A DNA stretch of 13,311 nt from Fimenecus sp052273625 (GTDB lineage: Bacteria; Bacillota; Clostridia; Oscillospirales; Acutalibacteraceae), in NCBI GenBank assembly GCA_052273625.1, contig DAVZHW010000043.1, positions 1-13,311 of the forward strand, read 5' to 3'. The notes beneath the pieces were generated by a model that was not told where the DNA came from, ran no database searches, and saw nothing but the letters and a program-made list of their open reading frames with translations. Position 1 is the stretch's first letter. Each line of letters starts with the position of its first letter. This document shows, in pieces, positions 1 to 6,266 of this stretch. Made by a program: the position numbers and the translations under genes.

Positions 1-16
1 TGCTCCGAAACTTATA

Positions 17-81
17 AAACGCCGTATAGCTATCACGATACAGCGTTTATATATAGAGAGAAATATGGTGAAGGTGGTCGG
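17..81 (+). repeat. Conserved upstream element, copy 1 (U1)
   Basis: First of eight copies. Left arm AAACGC at 17-22 pairs perfectly with right arm GCGTTT at 43-48 across a 20-nt loop containing ATAGCTATCACGATAC. It is followed by a TATATA tract and the box ATGGTGAAGGTGGTCGG at 65-81. Between this box and the -35 lies an extra inverted repeat, TGCAACTT (85-92) / AAGTTGCA (107-114), found only here and in copy 2. The sequence from base 1 matches copy 2 from about 3482, so the window probably begins just after a terminator T-tract. Confidence 0.9.
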
Positions 82-121
82 GCGTGCAACTTAATTTTTT
101 TCTTAAAAGTTGCATTTACTA

Positions 122-150
122 TTGACAGAATGCCCATAATATGATATAAT
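122..150 (+). promoter_or_regulatory. Consensus promoter P1 for the methyltransferase operon
   Basis: TTGACA at 122-127, 17-bp spacer, TATAAT at 145-150 with an extended -10 TG at 142-143. The expected start of transcription is near 157, leaving a leader of about 35 nt before the ATG at 192. The ATATATATAAGATAA stretch downstream is shared with the other copies. Confidence 0.92.
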
Positions 151-191
151 ATATATATAAGATAACTTACTTTATTGAAGGAGTGCTGATT

Positions 192-1787
192 ATGGGCAAC
201 GCATTAGTAGAATTTTATCCGACACCGAAACCTCTCATTGATAAGATGATAGACGGAATAGATTTTAATACCGTGAAAACTGTACTAGAGCCAAGTGCAG
301 GAAACGGAGCTATCGTTGAGGCTTTATTGGAAAAAAGTAAACAATCATATCGTGGTGAGAAAATAGACGTTGACGTAGTGGAGATAGAACCTGATTTGCA
401 GAAAGTTTTAAAGGGCAAGGGATATAAGCTTGTGTATGATGATTTTCTGACATTTAAGGCAGACAAACACTATGACCTTATCATTATGAACCCACCTTTT
501 TCAAACGGTGATAAACACCTCTTGAAAGCATTTAAAATGCAGGAGAACGGCGGTGAGGTAATCGCTATCATTAATGCTGAAACTATTCGCAATCCATTTA
601 GCAATCACCGTAGGGAGCTTGTGAAGCTGCTTGAAGAATATAATGCTGAAATAATCTATCTGCCTTCTGAGTTCAAGAGTGCCGATCGCACAACAAACGT
701 TGAGGTTGCAATGATTAAGGTTAAAATACCTTGTGCATATAAGAGCGATATTCTGAAAAATCTTGAGCGTTCAGAACTGGAACAAGAGGACAGAAATTTT
801 GAGTCAACTGACGTTGCAAGCGGTAACTACTTCCAAAATCTTATTGACTCATACAATCTTGAAGTTGCCGCAGGCAAGAAGCTTATAACCGAATACTTTG
901 CCCTAAAGCCCAGACTTTCAAGCAGTTTAAAAAAAGACTCTTACCAAAGAAAAATCATAAAGCTTGAAGTAAATGAAAATTCATATATAGAGAACTATGG
1001 TGAAATGATTAACCATTTCATTTATTCAATGAGATATAAGTATTGGAACGCTCTGTTTCGTTCTGACGAGTTTATGAACCTGTTCACGAGCAAGCTCAGA
1101 CAAGATTTTATGTCAAAGCTTTCTGAAATGAAATACTATGACTTTAACCTTTTTAATGTTCTCCAAATGAGAATAGAGCTTTCAAAGCATTTGCTTTCTG
1201 CTCTCGAGGACAACATCTTGCAGTGCTTTGAAGAGTTAAGCACAAAACATTCGTGGTATTCTGAGTGTGCCAACAACATTCACTATTATAACGGTTGGGC
1301 GCATAACAAAGCCCACTATGTAAATAAGAAAGTTATCATACCGCTTTCAGCGTGGAATGATTTTTTAAAAAAATTTTCTTATTACAGAGTGGAAGAAAAA
1401 CTCAAAGATATCGAAAGGGTCTTTGAGTATCTTGACGGCAGCGACCGCATTAATTATCACGATCTCTCTTCAATACTCAAAGTGGCTGAAAATATGGGAG
1501 AAAGTCGAAATATTGAGCTGAAATATTTCAAAGTTTCTTTCTACAAAAAAGGAACTTGCCATATTGAGTTTACTGACGAAAAACTTTTGAAAAAATTCAA
1601 TATTTACGCAGGCAGGCAGAAAAACTGGTTGCCGCCGCATTACGGTAAGAAGGCATACAATGAAATGACCGATGATGAAAAAGCAGTCATTGATGAATTT
1701 GAGGGAGAACAGGCATATGAAGAGGTGTATGAACATTCAGAACAGTATCTAATCGAGAATAATGAACTTTTGAAACTTTGCGGATAG
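192..1787 (+). CDS. Adenine-specific DNA methyltransferase with C-terminal DUF4942-like region
   Basis: A 531-residue protein that most likely transfers a methyl group from SAM to adenine in DNA. It shows the SAM-binding motif I EPSAGNG (residues 33-39), an acidic motif II region (VVEIEPD, 62-68) and the catalytic motif IV NPPF (100-103) of N6-adenine methylases. The C-terminal half, including SWYSECANNIHYYNGW (from about 353) and LPPHYGKKAYNEMTD (about 479 onward), matches my memory of the DUF4942 region that accompanies such methylases on plasmids and phages. The ATG at 192 is chosen because GAAGGAG (177-183) lies 8 nt upstream; the upstream in-frame GTG at 183 overlaps that site. It is the first gene of its operon. 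No restriction endonuclease is adjacent, so it looks like an orphan enzyme for self-protection or regulation. Target sequence unknown. Confidence 0.87.
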   Translation: MGNALVEFYPTPKPLIDKMIDGIDFNTVKTVLEPSAGNGAIVEALLEKSKQSYRGEKIDVDVVEIEPDLQKVLKGKGYKLVYDDFLTFKADKHYDLIIMNPPFSNGDKHLLKAFKMQENGGEVIAIINAETIRNPFSNHRRELVKLLEEYNAEIIYLPSEFKSADRTTNVEVAMIKVKIPCAYKSDILKNLERSELEQEDRNFESTDVASGNYFQNLIDSYNLEVAAGKKLITEYFALKPRLSSSLKKDSYQRKIIKLEVNENSYIENYGEMINHFIYSMRYKYWNALFRSDEFMNLFTSKLRQDFMSKLSEMKYYDFNLFNVLQMRIELSKHLLSALEDNILQCFEELSTKHSWYSECANNIHYYNGWAHNKAHYVNKKVIIPLSAWNDFLKKFSYYRVEEKLKDIERVFEYLDGSDRINYHDLSSILKVAENMGESRNIELKYFKVSFYKKGTCHIEFTDEKLLKKFNIYAGRQKNWLPPHYGKKAYNEMTDDEKAVIDEFEGEQAYEEVYEHSEQYLIENNELLKLCG

Positions 1788-1798
1788 AGGAAAAAAGT

Positions 1799-2236
1799 AT
1801 GAGCAGAATGACAAAGAAACAGCGTGAGGAATTAAGAAGAAAAGAAATCGAACGTAAAAGAGGAAACTTAAAAATGACGTATAAGGCTTATCTTTTGTAT
1901 CACCGTTATAAAAATATAACGGTGATAGCAGAAAATGATATCCGCAGAAAAAGTGCGAAAATTATTGTAAATAATTATTATTGCACAGTGTTTAGCGGAA
2001 TTGAACATCGCTGTAAAGAAAAGCCAACGGGATATAAAATATGGTGCAATACGATAGCGAGTTTTGAAGATAATGAATACTGGGTATTGCAAGAACCTCA
2101 ATGCGTTACAGGTCATTTTATAGAAAAGTGTCCTTTCTGTGGCGCAGATCTAAAACACCAAAAGGGAAGTGTTGTTCTCATTAAGACGAGGAAAAGTGAA
2201 GAAGATTGGCAAAGAGCTTTTGACCGCTCGGTGTGA
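1799..2236 (+). CDS. Hypothetical protein with CPFCG zinc-knuckle-like motif
   Basis: A 145-residue protein of unknown function. The first 20 residues are strongly basic and helical (repeated K/R/E). The middle contains scattered cysteines (YYC, HRC, WC), and near the C-terminus is CPFCGADL, a CxxC pair typical of small zinc-binding folds. A second CxxC is not obvious, so metal binding is only suggested. The ATG at 1799 is 11 nt after the methyltransferase stop and has GAGG at 1787-1790, 8 nt upstream, which suggests coupled translation. Earlier in-frame positions would run into the upstream gene. The stop codon overlaps a copy of the dispersed GACACATAT-type motif. Confidence 0.75.
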   Translation: MSRMTKKQREELRRKEIERKRGNLKMTYKAYLLYHRYKNITVIAENDIRRKSAKIIVNNYYCTVFSGIEHRCKEKPTGYKIWCNTIASFEDNEYWVLQEPQCVTGHFIEKCPFCGADLKHQKGSVVLIKTRKSEEDWQRAFDRSV

Positions 2237-2249
2237 CATATGTATCACC
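2232..2249 (-). promoter_or_regulatory. Dispersed operator-like motif, copy 1
   Basis: On the - strand this reads GGTGATACATATGTCACA, a variant of the core GACACATATRKCACA found eight times in the window. It is nearly palindromic about ACATATGT. It overlaps the stop of the preceding gene and abuts the gene remnant at 2250. It may be a repressor operator or a recombination junction; neither is shown. Confidence 0.5.
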
Positions 2250-2306
2250 GAAGCAGTTGAGTTTTTCAATCAGGAAGTATACTGCTGTCTCGTCAGCCTA
2301 TTATGA
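2250..2306 (+). pseudogene. Remnant of the small gene found intact at 4056
   Basis: Bases 2250-2284 match 4092-4126 at 34 of 35 positions. The frame reads EAVEFFNQEVYCC, against EAVEFFNQKVYWW in the intact 94-residue protein. The frame stops at TGA 2304-2306, and no start codon or ribosome site belongs to it. It is therefore an internal fragment left by recombination or partial duplication, lying between an operator-like motif and the next gene. Confidence 0.75.
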
Positions 2307-2342
2307 TTTAAAAAAACACAAAAATTGAAAGGAACTGATTTT

Positions 2343-2930
2343 ATGTTTGAAAGACAAGACATTACTTTAAAAAGGGAAATTGAAGAAAAGCTGGCACAGT
2401 CAGACTGCTATGTGCTTACAAGAGATTATAAATATAAAGGCGGCATTATTAAGAAAAATACTCTATTTGTGGACGTCAAACTCGTAATGCCTATCGAAGA
2501 ATACTATGAGCCAGTGGACTCGATTACACTTAGTTGTTCGGAAATCGACCATAGTAAATACGAATTGGCTATCGAAGAAGATGAAATATTTGAGTTGCTA
2601 AAACCTTGTGAAGAAGCTGCCAAATGTCGTGATGAAGCTGTTGCCGAAAGCAAAACATGGCGAAGTAAATCCAATCGCTGTGGTTTAATCGGTATAGTGC
2701 TTGCTTTAATCTTCTTTGCTGCTGTGTTGTGTGATTTTAGTATGGATATGCCTCAAGTTGAAGATGCAGTTGTACTTATAACAGCAGTGACTCTCCCAGC
2801 GGCTGTTATAATGCTCTACCTAAGTTTTAACTATGAAGATAAAGAAGATGTCGATTGTATCTACACTGATAAACTAATTCAATTGCAAAAAAAGTTTTTT
2901 TTGCTGAAAATTAATGGAGAAAGGAACTGA
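2343..2930 (+). CDS. Two-TM membrane protein, unknown function
   Basis: A 195-residue protein. Residues 1 to about 110 are charged and soluble, with a helical segment rich in E, A and K. Two hydrophobic helices follow, GLIGIVLALIFFAAVLC and AVVLITAVTLPAAVIMLYL, separated by a short acidic loop, and then a charged tail. This predicts an inner-membrane hairpin with both long ends on the same side. No family is recognised. The ATG at 2343 is chosen because GAAAGGA ends about 9 nt upstream. The same ribosome-site cassette, GAAAGGAACTGATTTTAT, also precedes the next gene, so it has been duplicated. Third gene of the U1 operon; a role in surface exclusion or signalling is possible but unsupported. 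Confidence 0.72.
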   Translation: MFERQDITLKREIEEKLAQSDCYVLTRDYKYKGGIIKKNTLFVDVKLVMPIEEYYEPVDSITLSCSEIDHSKYELAIEEDEIFELLKPCEEAAKCRDEAVAESKTWRSKSNRCGLIGIVLALIFFAAVLCDFSMDMPQVEDAVVLITAVTLPAAVIMLYLSFNYEDKEDVDCIYTDKLIQLQKKFFLLKINGERN

Positions 2931-2936
2931 TTTTAT

Positions 2937-3287
2937 ATGGATTTTAATGCATTTAAAACAAAGTGTAAGGAAAAAGGGTACAGTCCGTCAAGTTTTGTTG
3001 ACAAGGAACTTGGATTAACCAGAAGCTGCGTGTCATATTGGAAATCAGGAAGAAATCCAGAAGTTGATACTCTCATAAAGATTTCTTTGCTGCTTGATTG
3101 CAGTGTGGATTATCTTCTCGGACTTGACCCAATACCCGAACGAGCAAGTCAATTAACGCAATCTGTCCCTGATGGGGAAGAAAGAGAGCATATTTCCCAA
3201 ATAGTGAATAAAGCCTTGGAAATGTATTTTTTCTTTGAACAGAAAGATGTAAAAATCAAACTTTATGGAGGAATCGAAAATGAATAA
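2937..3287 (+). CDS. XRE/Cro-type transcriptional regulator
   Basis: A 116-residue DNA-binding protein with an HTH_3 fold over residues about 4-62. The helices include SPSSFVDKELGLTRSCVSYW, with the recognition helix in TRSCVSYWKSGRN, and the typical ending LIKISLLLDCSVDYLLG. A C-terminal stretch of about 50 residues probably dimerises. The ATG at 2937 follows the previous stop by 6 nt, and its ribosome site GAAAGGA lies inside that gene's last codons. It is the only clear helix-turn-helix repressor in the window, which makes it the best local candidate to bind either of the two repeated regulatory motifs. That link is inference. Its 3' end overlaps an ATG with a strong GGAGG that opens a four-codon frame. 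Confidence 0.88.
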   Translation: MDFNAFKTKCKEKGYSPSSFVDKELGLTRSCVSYWKSGRNPEVDTLIKISLLLDCSVDYLLGLDPIPERASQLTQSVPDGEEREHISQIVNKALEMYFFFEQKDVKIKLYGGIENE

Positions 3288-3400
3288 TTGAGAACTCCTG
3301 TCTCACCGAAGAACAGTTGAAAGCGTATGGCGGAAAATATGCTTGGCATATTTCTCGTTTAAAAAAATATGATCCTGTATTGCCTCTTGAAACCTATTAA
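3287..3400 (+). pseudogene. C-terminal remnant of a phage-type (ASCH-like) protein
   Basis: An open frame without an ATG runs to TAA 3398-3400 and contains TEEQLKAYGGKYAWHISRL followed by KKYDPVLPLETY. From memory this resembles the C-termini of small ASCH-like proteins of Clostridia phages, which carry a YAWHIS-type motif before KIYDKP; no search was done. Just upstream, GGAGG at 3266-3270 precedes ATG at 3280, but that frame stops after ATG-AAT-AAT and differs from the remnant frame. The start and the end of a former operon gene thus appear to be joined by a deletion. The ASCH naming is tentative; the gene decay is better supported. Confidence 0.5.
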
Positions 3401-3432
3401 AAAAGCTCCGCAATCGTGGTGCTACATGAAAA

Positions 3433-3450
3433 TGTGACATATGTGTCCAC
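3433..3450 (-). promoter_or_regulatory. Dispersed operator-like motif, copy 2
   Basis: The - strand reads GTGGACACATATGTCACA. It lies immediately before the stem of the U1 terminator. The 20 bp at 3432-3451 are identical to 6883-6902, which lies inside a coding gene. Confidence 0.55.
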
Positions 3451-3454
3451 TTTT

Positions 3455-3482
3455 GAGCAAGTTTTGAACTTGCTCTTTTTTT
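3455..3482 (+). terminator. Rho-independent terminator of U1
   Basis: Perfect 9-bp stem GAGCAAGTT / AACTTGCTC with a 3-nt loop (3455-3475), followed by seven T. It separates U1 from the promoter module of U2. Confidence 0.92.
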
Positions 3483-3497
3483 GCTCCGAAACTTATA

Positions 3498-3560
3498 AAA
3501 CGCCGTATAGCTATCACGATACAGCGTTTATATATAAAGAAATATAGTGAAGGTGGTCGG
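3498..3560 (+). repeat. Conserved upstream element, copy 2 (U2)
   Basis: Arms AAACGC (3498-3503) and GCGTTT (3524-3529) pair perfectly over a 20-nt loop. The box ATAGTGAAGGTGGTCGG is at 3544-3560. The stretch from about 3482 to 3650 is almost identical to 1-170, including the inverted repeat TGCAACTT (3564-3571) / AAGTTGCA (3587-3594), which indicates recent duplication of the whole head. Confidence 0.9.
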
Positions 3561-3601
3561 GCGTGCAACTTAATTTTTTTTCTTAAAAGTTGCATTTGCT
3601 A

Positions 3602-3630
3602 TTGACAAAATGTTTATAATATGATATAAT
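3602..3630 (+). promoter_or_regulatory. Consensus promoter P2
   Basis: TTGACA 3602-3607, 17-bp spacer, extended TGATATAAT ending at 3630. An upstream TATAAT (3615-3620) overlaps the spacer, giving a tandem TATAATATGATATAAT. Confidence 0.92.
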
Positions 3631-3677
3631 ATATATATAAGATAACTTAACAATACTTATGAAAGAGGTAGTTTATT

Positions 3678-3998
3678 ATGAAAAAATTTCTTGAAAACAA
3701 CGGCGGTTACAATCAGGTGTTATTGGTTGATAATAGCGGAAAGGCATACTGTATTTTTGAAGGAGAATTTGACGAGCGTTTAACGCTTGAAATGGCTATG
3801 AAAGAAGATTATAGTAATCTTGAGGGTGATGAAACAGCGGAAGAGTGTGCGAATATTATGGGTGAATTGCCTGAAGATAGCGTTATTGATGTAAATGATT
3901 ATTATGATGATGTAAATTGTTATGAAATTCTTAACAGCCTTGAAATTGGTGAAAGTGTAAAAATAAATTCAGAAACAAAATTTACAAGATTTCAATAA
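3678..3998 (+). CDS. Small, very acidic hypothetical protein
   Basis: A 106-residue protein with 25 Asp/Glu against 8 Lys/Arg by my count, a net charge near -17. The acidic residues run through the middle (MKEDYSNLEGDETAEE, PEDSVIDVNDYYDDVN). No known family is recognised. Such charge in a small soluble protein next to methyltransferases is the kind of profile seen in DNA-mimic anti-restriction proteins (ArdA and Ocr types), but no ArdA or Ocr sequence motif is visible, so this is only a hypothesis. The ATG at 3678 follows AAAGAGG by a normal spacing. First gene of U2. Confidence 0.72.
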   Translation: MKKFLENNGGYNQVLLVDNSGKAYCIFEGEFDERLTLEMAMKEDYSNLEGDETAEECANIMGELPEDSVIDVNDYYDDVNCYEILNSLEIGESVKINSETKFTRFQ

Positions 3999-4055
3999 AT
4001 ATAATCAGAAATTCTATATTGGGCAGGACAAGAAAAGAAGTAAAGGAGAAATAAT

Positions 4056-4340
4056 ATGGACGTATCAAAAATCGGCATGGAGAAAATCAAAGAAGCAGTT
4101 GAGTTTTTCAATCAGAAAGTATACTGGTGGAACGAAAACATAAAGAAATATGGGTATCCGATCGGTATGTTTTTAAAAATTGTTTATGATAAAGAAATAA
4201 ACGACCTGTATGTTTCTTTTATCACGCACGAAGATTGCGAGTTGTTTTTCGGAAAAGATGACCGATATGTTGACCTAACAGAAACTATGGAACGGAAGGT
4301 AACAGTTGAAGAAATTACAAAAGCTTTGACGAACATCTAA
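4056..4340 (+). CDS. Hypothetical 94-residue protein (parent of remnant at 2250)
   Basis: No family recognised. The sequence starts MDVSKIGMEKIKEAVEFFNQ, and a predicted amphipathic helix is followed by a beta-rich middle (FLKIVYDKEINDLYVSFIT) and a C-terminal helix. There is no signal peptide or membrane segment. The ATG at 4056 has AAAGGAG at a good spacing. It shares a unit with the acidic protein at 3678, separated by 57 nt. A 35-bp part of its N-terminal coding region recurs as a dead fragment at 2250, so this gene, or a relative, was once in U1 too. Confidence 0.72.
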   Translation: MDVSKIGMEKIKEAVEFFNQKVYWWNENIKKYGYPIGMFLKIVYDKEINDLYVSFITHEDCELFFGKDDRYVDLTETMERKVTVEEITKALTNI

Positions 4341-4359
4341 AAATAACCCGAAATGCTTA

Positions 4360-4395
4360 CGAATGGCGGTGCTGAGAAATCAGTGCCGCCATTCG
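4360..4395 (+). terminator. Strong hairpin at the end of U2, probable terminator
   Basis: A 15-bp stem, CGAATGGCGGTGCTG / CAGTGCCGCCATTCG, with two G-T wobbles and a 6-nt loop. Unlike the other terminators it lacks a T-run, so termination may be weak or factor-assisted. It overlaps the operator-like motif at 4394. Confidence 0.6.
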
Positions 4396-4411
4396 TGCTA
4401 TATGTGTCACA
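4394..4411 (-). promoter_or_regulatory. Dispersed operator-like motif, copy 3
   Basis: The - strand reads TGTGACACATATAGCACG. It directly follows the U2 hairpin and lies just upstream of the third promoter module. Confidence 0.55.
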
Positions 4412-4431
4412 ATTGTTTCTTTCCGAGTACA

Positions 4432-4495
4432 AAACGTCTCACGCCTAGCAGTTATAATGTTTGCATATATGCGTCTTTATGGTGAAGGTGGTCGG
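4432..4495 (+). repeat. Conserved upstream element, copy 3 (U3)
   Basis: Arms AAACGT (4432-4437) and ATGTTT (4457-4462) pair with one G-T wobble. Relative to copies 1 and 2 the sixth pair has changed from C-G to T-A, a compensatory change. The loop is of the TAGCAGTTA subtype. The box ATGGTGAAGGTGGTCGG (4479-4495) is exactly as in copy 1. Confidence 0.88.
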
Positions 4496-4526
4496 CAGAC
4501 ATACAATATAAATCTTCATTTTTATA

Positions 4527-4555
4527 TTGACAAATCGCTCATAATATGCTATAAT
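4527..4555 (+). promoter_or_regulatory. Consensus promoter P3
   Basis: TTGACA 4527-4532, 17-bp spacer, extended TGCTATAAT ending at 4555. Transcription should start near 4562, which excludes the upstream in-frame start at 4572 in favour of the ATG at 4602. Confidence 0.92.
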
Positions 4556-4601
4556 ATATGTGTAAGATAATTTGCAATTAAGTTTAGTGAGGAGTGGTTT
4601 T

Positions 4602-5210
4602 ATGCCAACAGCAGCATCGTTCGACTGGACTGGAAATCAAACGTCTATATTTTCTACGCTTGCCGCCAGTAATCATTCAAGGACTGAGAGACAGGCTGAT
4701 GATTACTATGCTACCGACCCGATAGCGGTTGAAAAGCTATTGGAAAAAGAACATTTTAATCATTATGTGTGGGAGTGCGCCGCAGGCGGTCTGCATATTT
4801 CTAATGTGTTGACCTCTCACGGATATAAGGTGAGAAACTCTGACATAACAAGTCGAGGAAATAGAAGTATAGAAGAGTTAGACTTTTTCAAAGCTGAAAA
4901 AGATAGAATGTCACCTGACATCATTACAAACCCACCATACAAATATGCAAGCGAGTTCGTTGAACACGCATTGAATATTTCTATGGATAGCGTTAAGGTT
5001 GCTATGTTCTTAAAAATTCAGTTTTTGGAGAGCAAAAAAAGGCGAGAATTGTTTAAAAAATATCCACCTAAGAAAATCTATGTTTTTACAAACCGAATGA
5101 ACTGTGGCAAAAATGGTGTGTTTGGAAAGGAAAGCTCGGCAGTGTGCTATGCGTGGTTTATTTGGCAAAAGGGATATACAGGGCTTCCTAATGTAGACTG
5201 GATAGATTAA
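4602..5210 (+). CDS. Phage-type DNA N6-adenine methyltransferase
   Basis: A 202-residue orphan methyltransferase. It carries DYYATDP (34-40, the usual motif X region ahead of the SAM fold), a motif I region WECAAGGLHIS (57-67), an acidic residue in RNSDI (78-82) and the catalytic NPPY (110-113). The size and motif order match small phage and plasmid Dam-like enzymes. It is unrelated in detail to the larger methyltransferase at 192. The ATG at 4602 is preferred because GAGGAG sits just upstream; a longer reading from 4572 would begin about 10 nt from the predicted transcript start. It is the sole gene of U3, with no endonuclease partner, so protection of the element from host restriction is the likely role (inference). 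Confidence 0.87.
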   Translation: MPTAASFDWTGNQTSIFSTLAASNHSRTERQADDYYATDPIAVEKLLEKEHFNHYVWECAAGGLHISNVLTSHGYKVRNSDITSRGNRSIEELDFFKAEKDRMSPDIITNPPYKYASEFVEHALNISMDSVKVAMFLKIQFLESKKRRELFKKYPPKKIYVFTNRMNCGKNGVFGKESSAVCYAWFIWQKGYTGLPNVDWID

Positions 5211-5216
5211 AATGTA

Positions 5217-5246
5217 AGAGAGCTGATATTTCAGCTCTCTTTTTTT
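5217..5246 (+). terminator. Rho-independent terminator of U3
   Basis: Perfect 10-bp stem AGAGAGCTGA / TCAGCTCTCT with a 4-nt loop, then a T-run to 5246, starting 7 nt after the methyltransferase stop. Confidence 0.93.
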
Positions 5247-5274
5247 GAGGGCTAAATTGACACAGAGGAATACA

Positions 5275-5338
5275 AAACGCCTCACGTCTATCACGATACA
5301 GCTTTTATATATGCAAGCCATATGGTGATAGTGGTCGG
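5275..5338 (+). repeat. Conserved upstream element, copy 4 (U4)
   Basis: Arms AAACGC (5275-5280) and GCTTTT (5301-5306) keep five of six pairs. CTATCAC (5288-5294) in the loop is the exact reverse complement of GTGATAG (5325-5331) inside the box ATGGTGATAGTGGTCGG (5322-5338), so an alternative fold exists. Confidence 0.88.
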
Positions 5339-5371
5339 AATTGCAGAGCTGAAAAAATATTTATTTTACTA

Positions 5372-5400
5372 TTGACAAATACACCATAATATGCTATAAT
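5372..5400 (+). promoter_or_regulatory. Consensus promoter P4
   Basis: TTGACA 5372-5377, 17-bp spacer, extended TGCTATAAT ending at 5400. It drives the longest operon of small genes in the window. Confidence 0.92.
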
Positions 5401-5449
5401 ATATACATAAGATAATTTATAACTTTGATTTTTTTAAGGAGAAATCAAC

Positions 5450-5458
5450 ATGAATTGA
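5450..5458 (+). other. Two-codon minigene / in-frame stop ahead of the 5522 gene
   Basis: AAGGAG at 5436-5441 is followed 8 nt later by ATG-AAT-TGA. The ATG is exactly 24 codons upstream of, and in frame with, the ATG at 5522, and apart from this TGA the intervening frame is open. This could be a gene whose original N-terminus was cut by a nonsense change, a regulatory minigene that stalls or recycles ribosomes, or chance. Confidence 0.5.
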
Positions 5459-5521
5459 CAAACCAACAAAAAAATCAACCAGAGCAGTAGCTCACAACTA
5501 AAAGAAGAGAGGTTTTTTATT

Positions 5522-5803
5522 ATGGAAATTAAGGGTATTAACGTTAAGGGAATTAAACAGGCAGTAGGGGACTACAAAAGAAGATGTGAAGAAATACCAG
5601 TTACAATAATATATGACTATGTAACAAACACGGTTGAATGTGTCGATTTAGATTGGTACATGGAACATCGTAACGAGCGTTACGGTAATTACATGAGGTA
5701 CACTAATATCATAGATTTGATTGTAGACGCATATAAGGTTTTTTGCGCACAGGGCATCAGCAGGTCCCGTGTTGTAGCCGTATTGCATGATTATGTGATA
5801 TAA
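5522..5803 (+). CDS. Hypothetical 93-residue protein
   Basis: No family recognised. It is a small mixed alpha/beta protein starting MEIKGINVKGIKQAVGDYKR, with aromatic residues in VDLDWYMEHRNERYGNYMRY and a C-terminal helix. There is no signal peptide or membrane segment. The ATG at 5522 has GAGAGG about 9 nt upstream. An in-frame ATG at 5450 with a better ribosome site is separated from it by a TGA at codon 3, so the present protein may be shorter than its ancestor by 24 residues. First stable gene of U4. Confidence 0.7.
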   Translation: MEIKGINVKGIKQAVGDYKRRCEEIPVTIIYDYVTNTVECVDLDWYMEHRNERYGNYMRYTNIIDLIVDAYKVFCAQGISRSRVVAVLHDYVI

Positions 5804-5818
5804 AGGGAGGTGTAACAT

Positions 5819-5902
5819 ATGATTTATAAAATGTTAATAACTGAGGGGGGTTATAATGATGTTGAAATATCTCACCAAAGACAAGGTTTATGCTATTATT
5901 GA
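5819..5902 (+). CDS. Possible 27-residue small ORF overlapping the next gene
   Basis: An ATG with a strong AGGGAGG about 8 nt upstream opens MIYKMLITEGGYNDVEISHQ and ends at TGA 5900-5902, overlapping the start of the gene at 5856 in another frame. It could be a leader peptide that couples translation to the downstream ATG, a frameshifted former N-terminus, or chance. The good ribosome site is the only positive evidence. Confidence 0.35.
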   Translation: MIYKMLITEGGYNDVEISHQRQGLCYY

Positions 5903-6266
5903 GAGAGGCATTAAAAAAGTTGACTTTCAAGAGCGGATAGGTTTTTTCTGTAGTGAACAAGGCTACATTTATAAGTCTGATAAAAGCTTTGACGAGCTTA
6001 AAGATGATGAAGTATGCTATATGCCTGAGTATTATGCTGAGGTCAATGAAAAAGGTTTGATTGTAGATGTTGATATCTATACGAAAGCTGATTTTATGGA
6101 AATATGCGAAGATATTAAATGGCAGGCTTCTGCATTGTATGAGTTCGTGGATTGGCAGCACCCCGAAACCCTATATGATGAAACAGCCTGGGAAGAGGAA
6201 GCAGAATACTATGAGAAAAATGCAATGAAATGTAAACCAAAGGAGAGAGAAAGTAATGAGCTATGA
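5856..6266 (+). CDS. Acidic hypothetical protein, 136 residues
   Basis: No family named. By my count 33 Asp/Glu against 18 Lys/Arg, with the acidic residues concentrated in the C-terminal third (WEEEAEYYEK). The stretch YEFVDWQHPETLYDE resembles a VDWQxPET pattern I associate with small orphan proteins of Firmicutes plasmids and phages; no database check was made. The chosen start is the first of two adjacent ATGs, after GAGGGGGG. It overlaps the preceding small ORF, and its last 11 bases overlap the next gene, which suggests translational coupling across U4. Confidence 0.72.
   Translation: MMLKYLTKDKVYAIIERGIKKVDFQERIGFFCSEQGYIYKSDKSFDELKDDEVCYMPEYYAEVNEKGLIVDVDIYTKADFMEICEDIKWQASALYEFVDWQHPETLYDETAWEEEAEYYEKNAMKCKPKERESNEL

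Noticed and set aside
2919..2939. Repeat GAAAGGAACTGATTTTAT at 2327 and 2921 as a regulatory site
   Set aside because: Each copy is positioned as a ribosome site immediately before a start codon; duplication of that site explains it.
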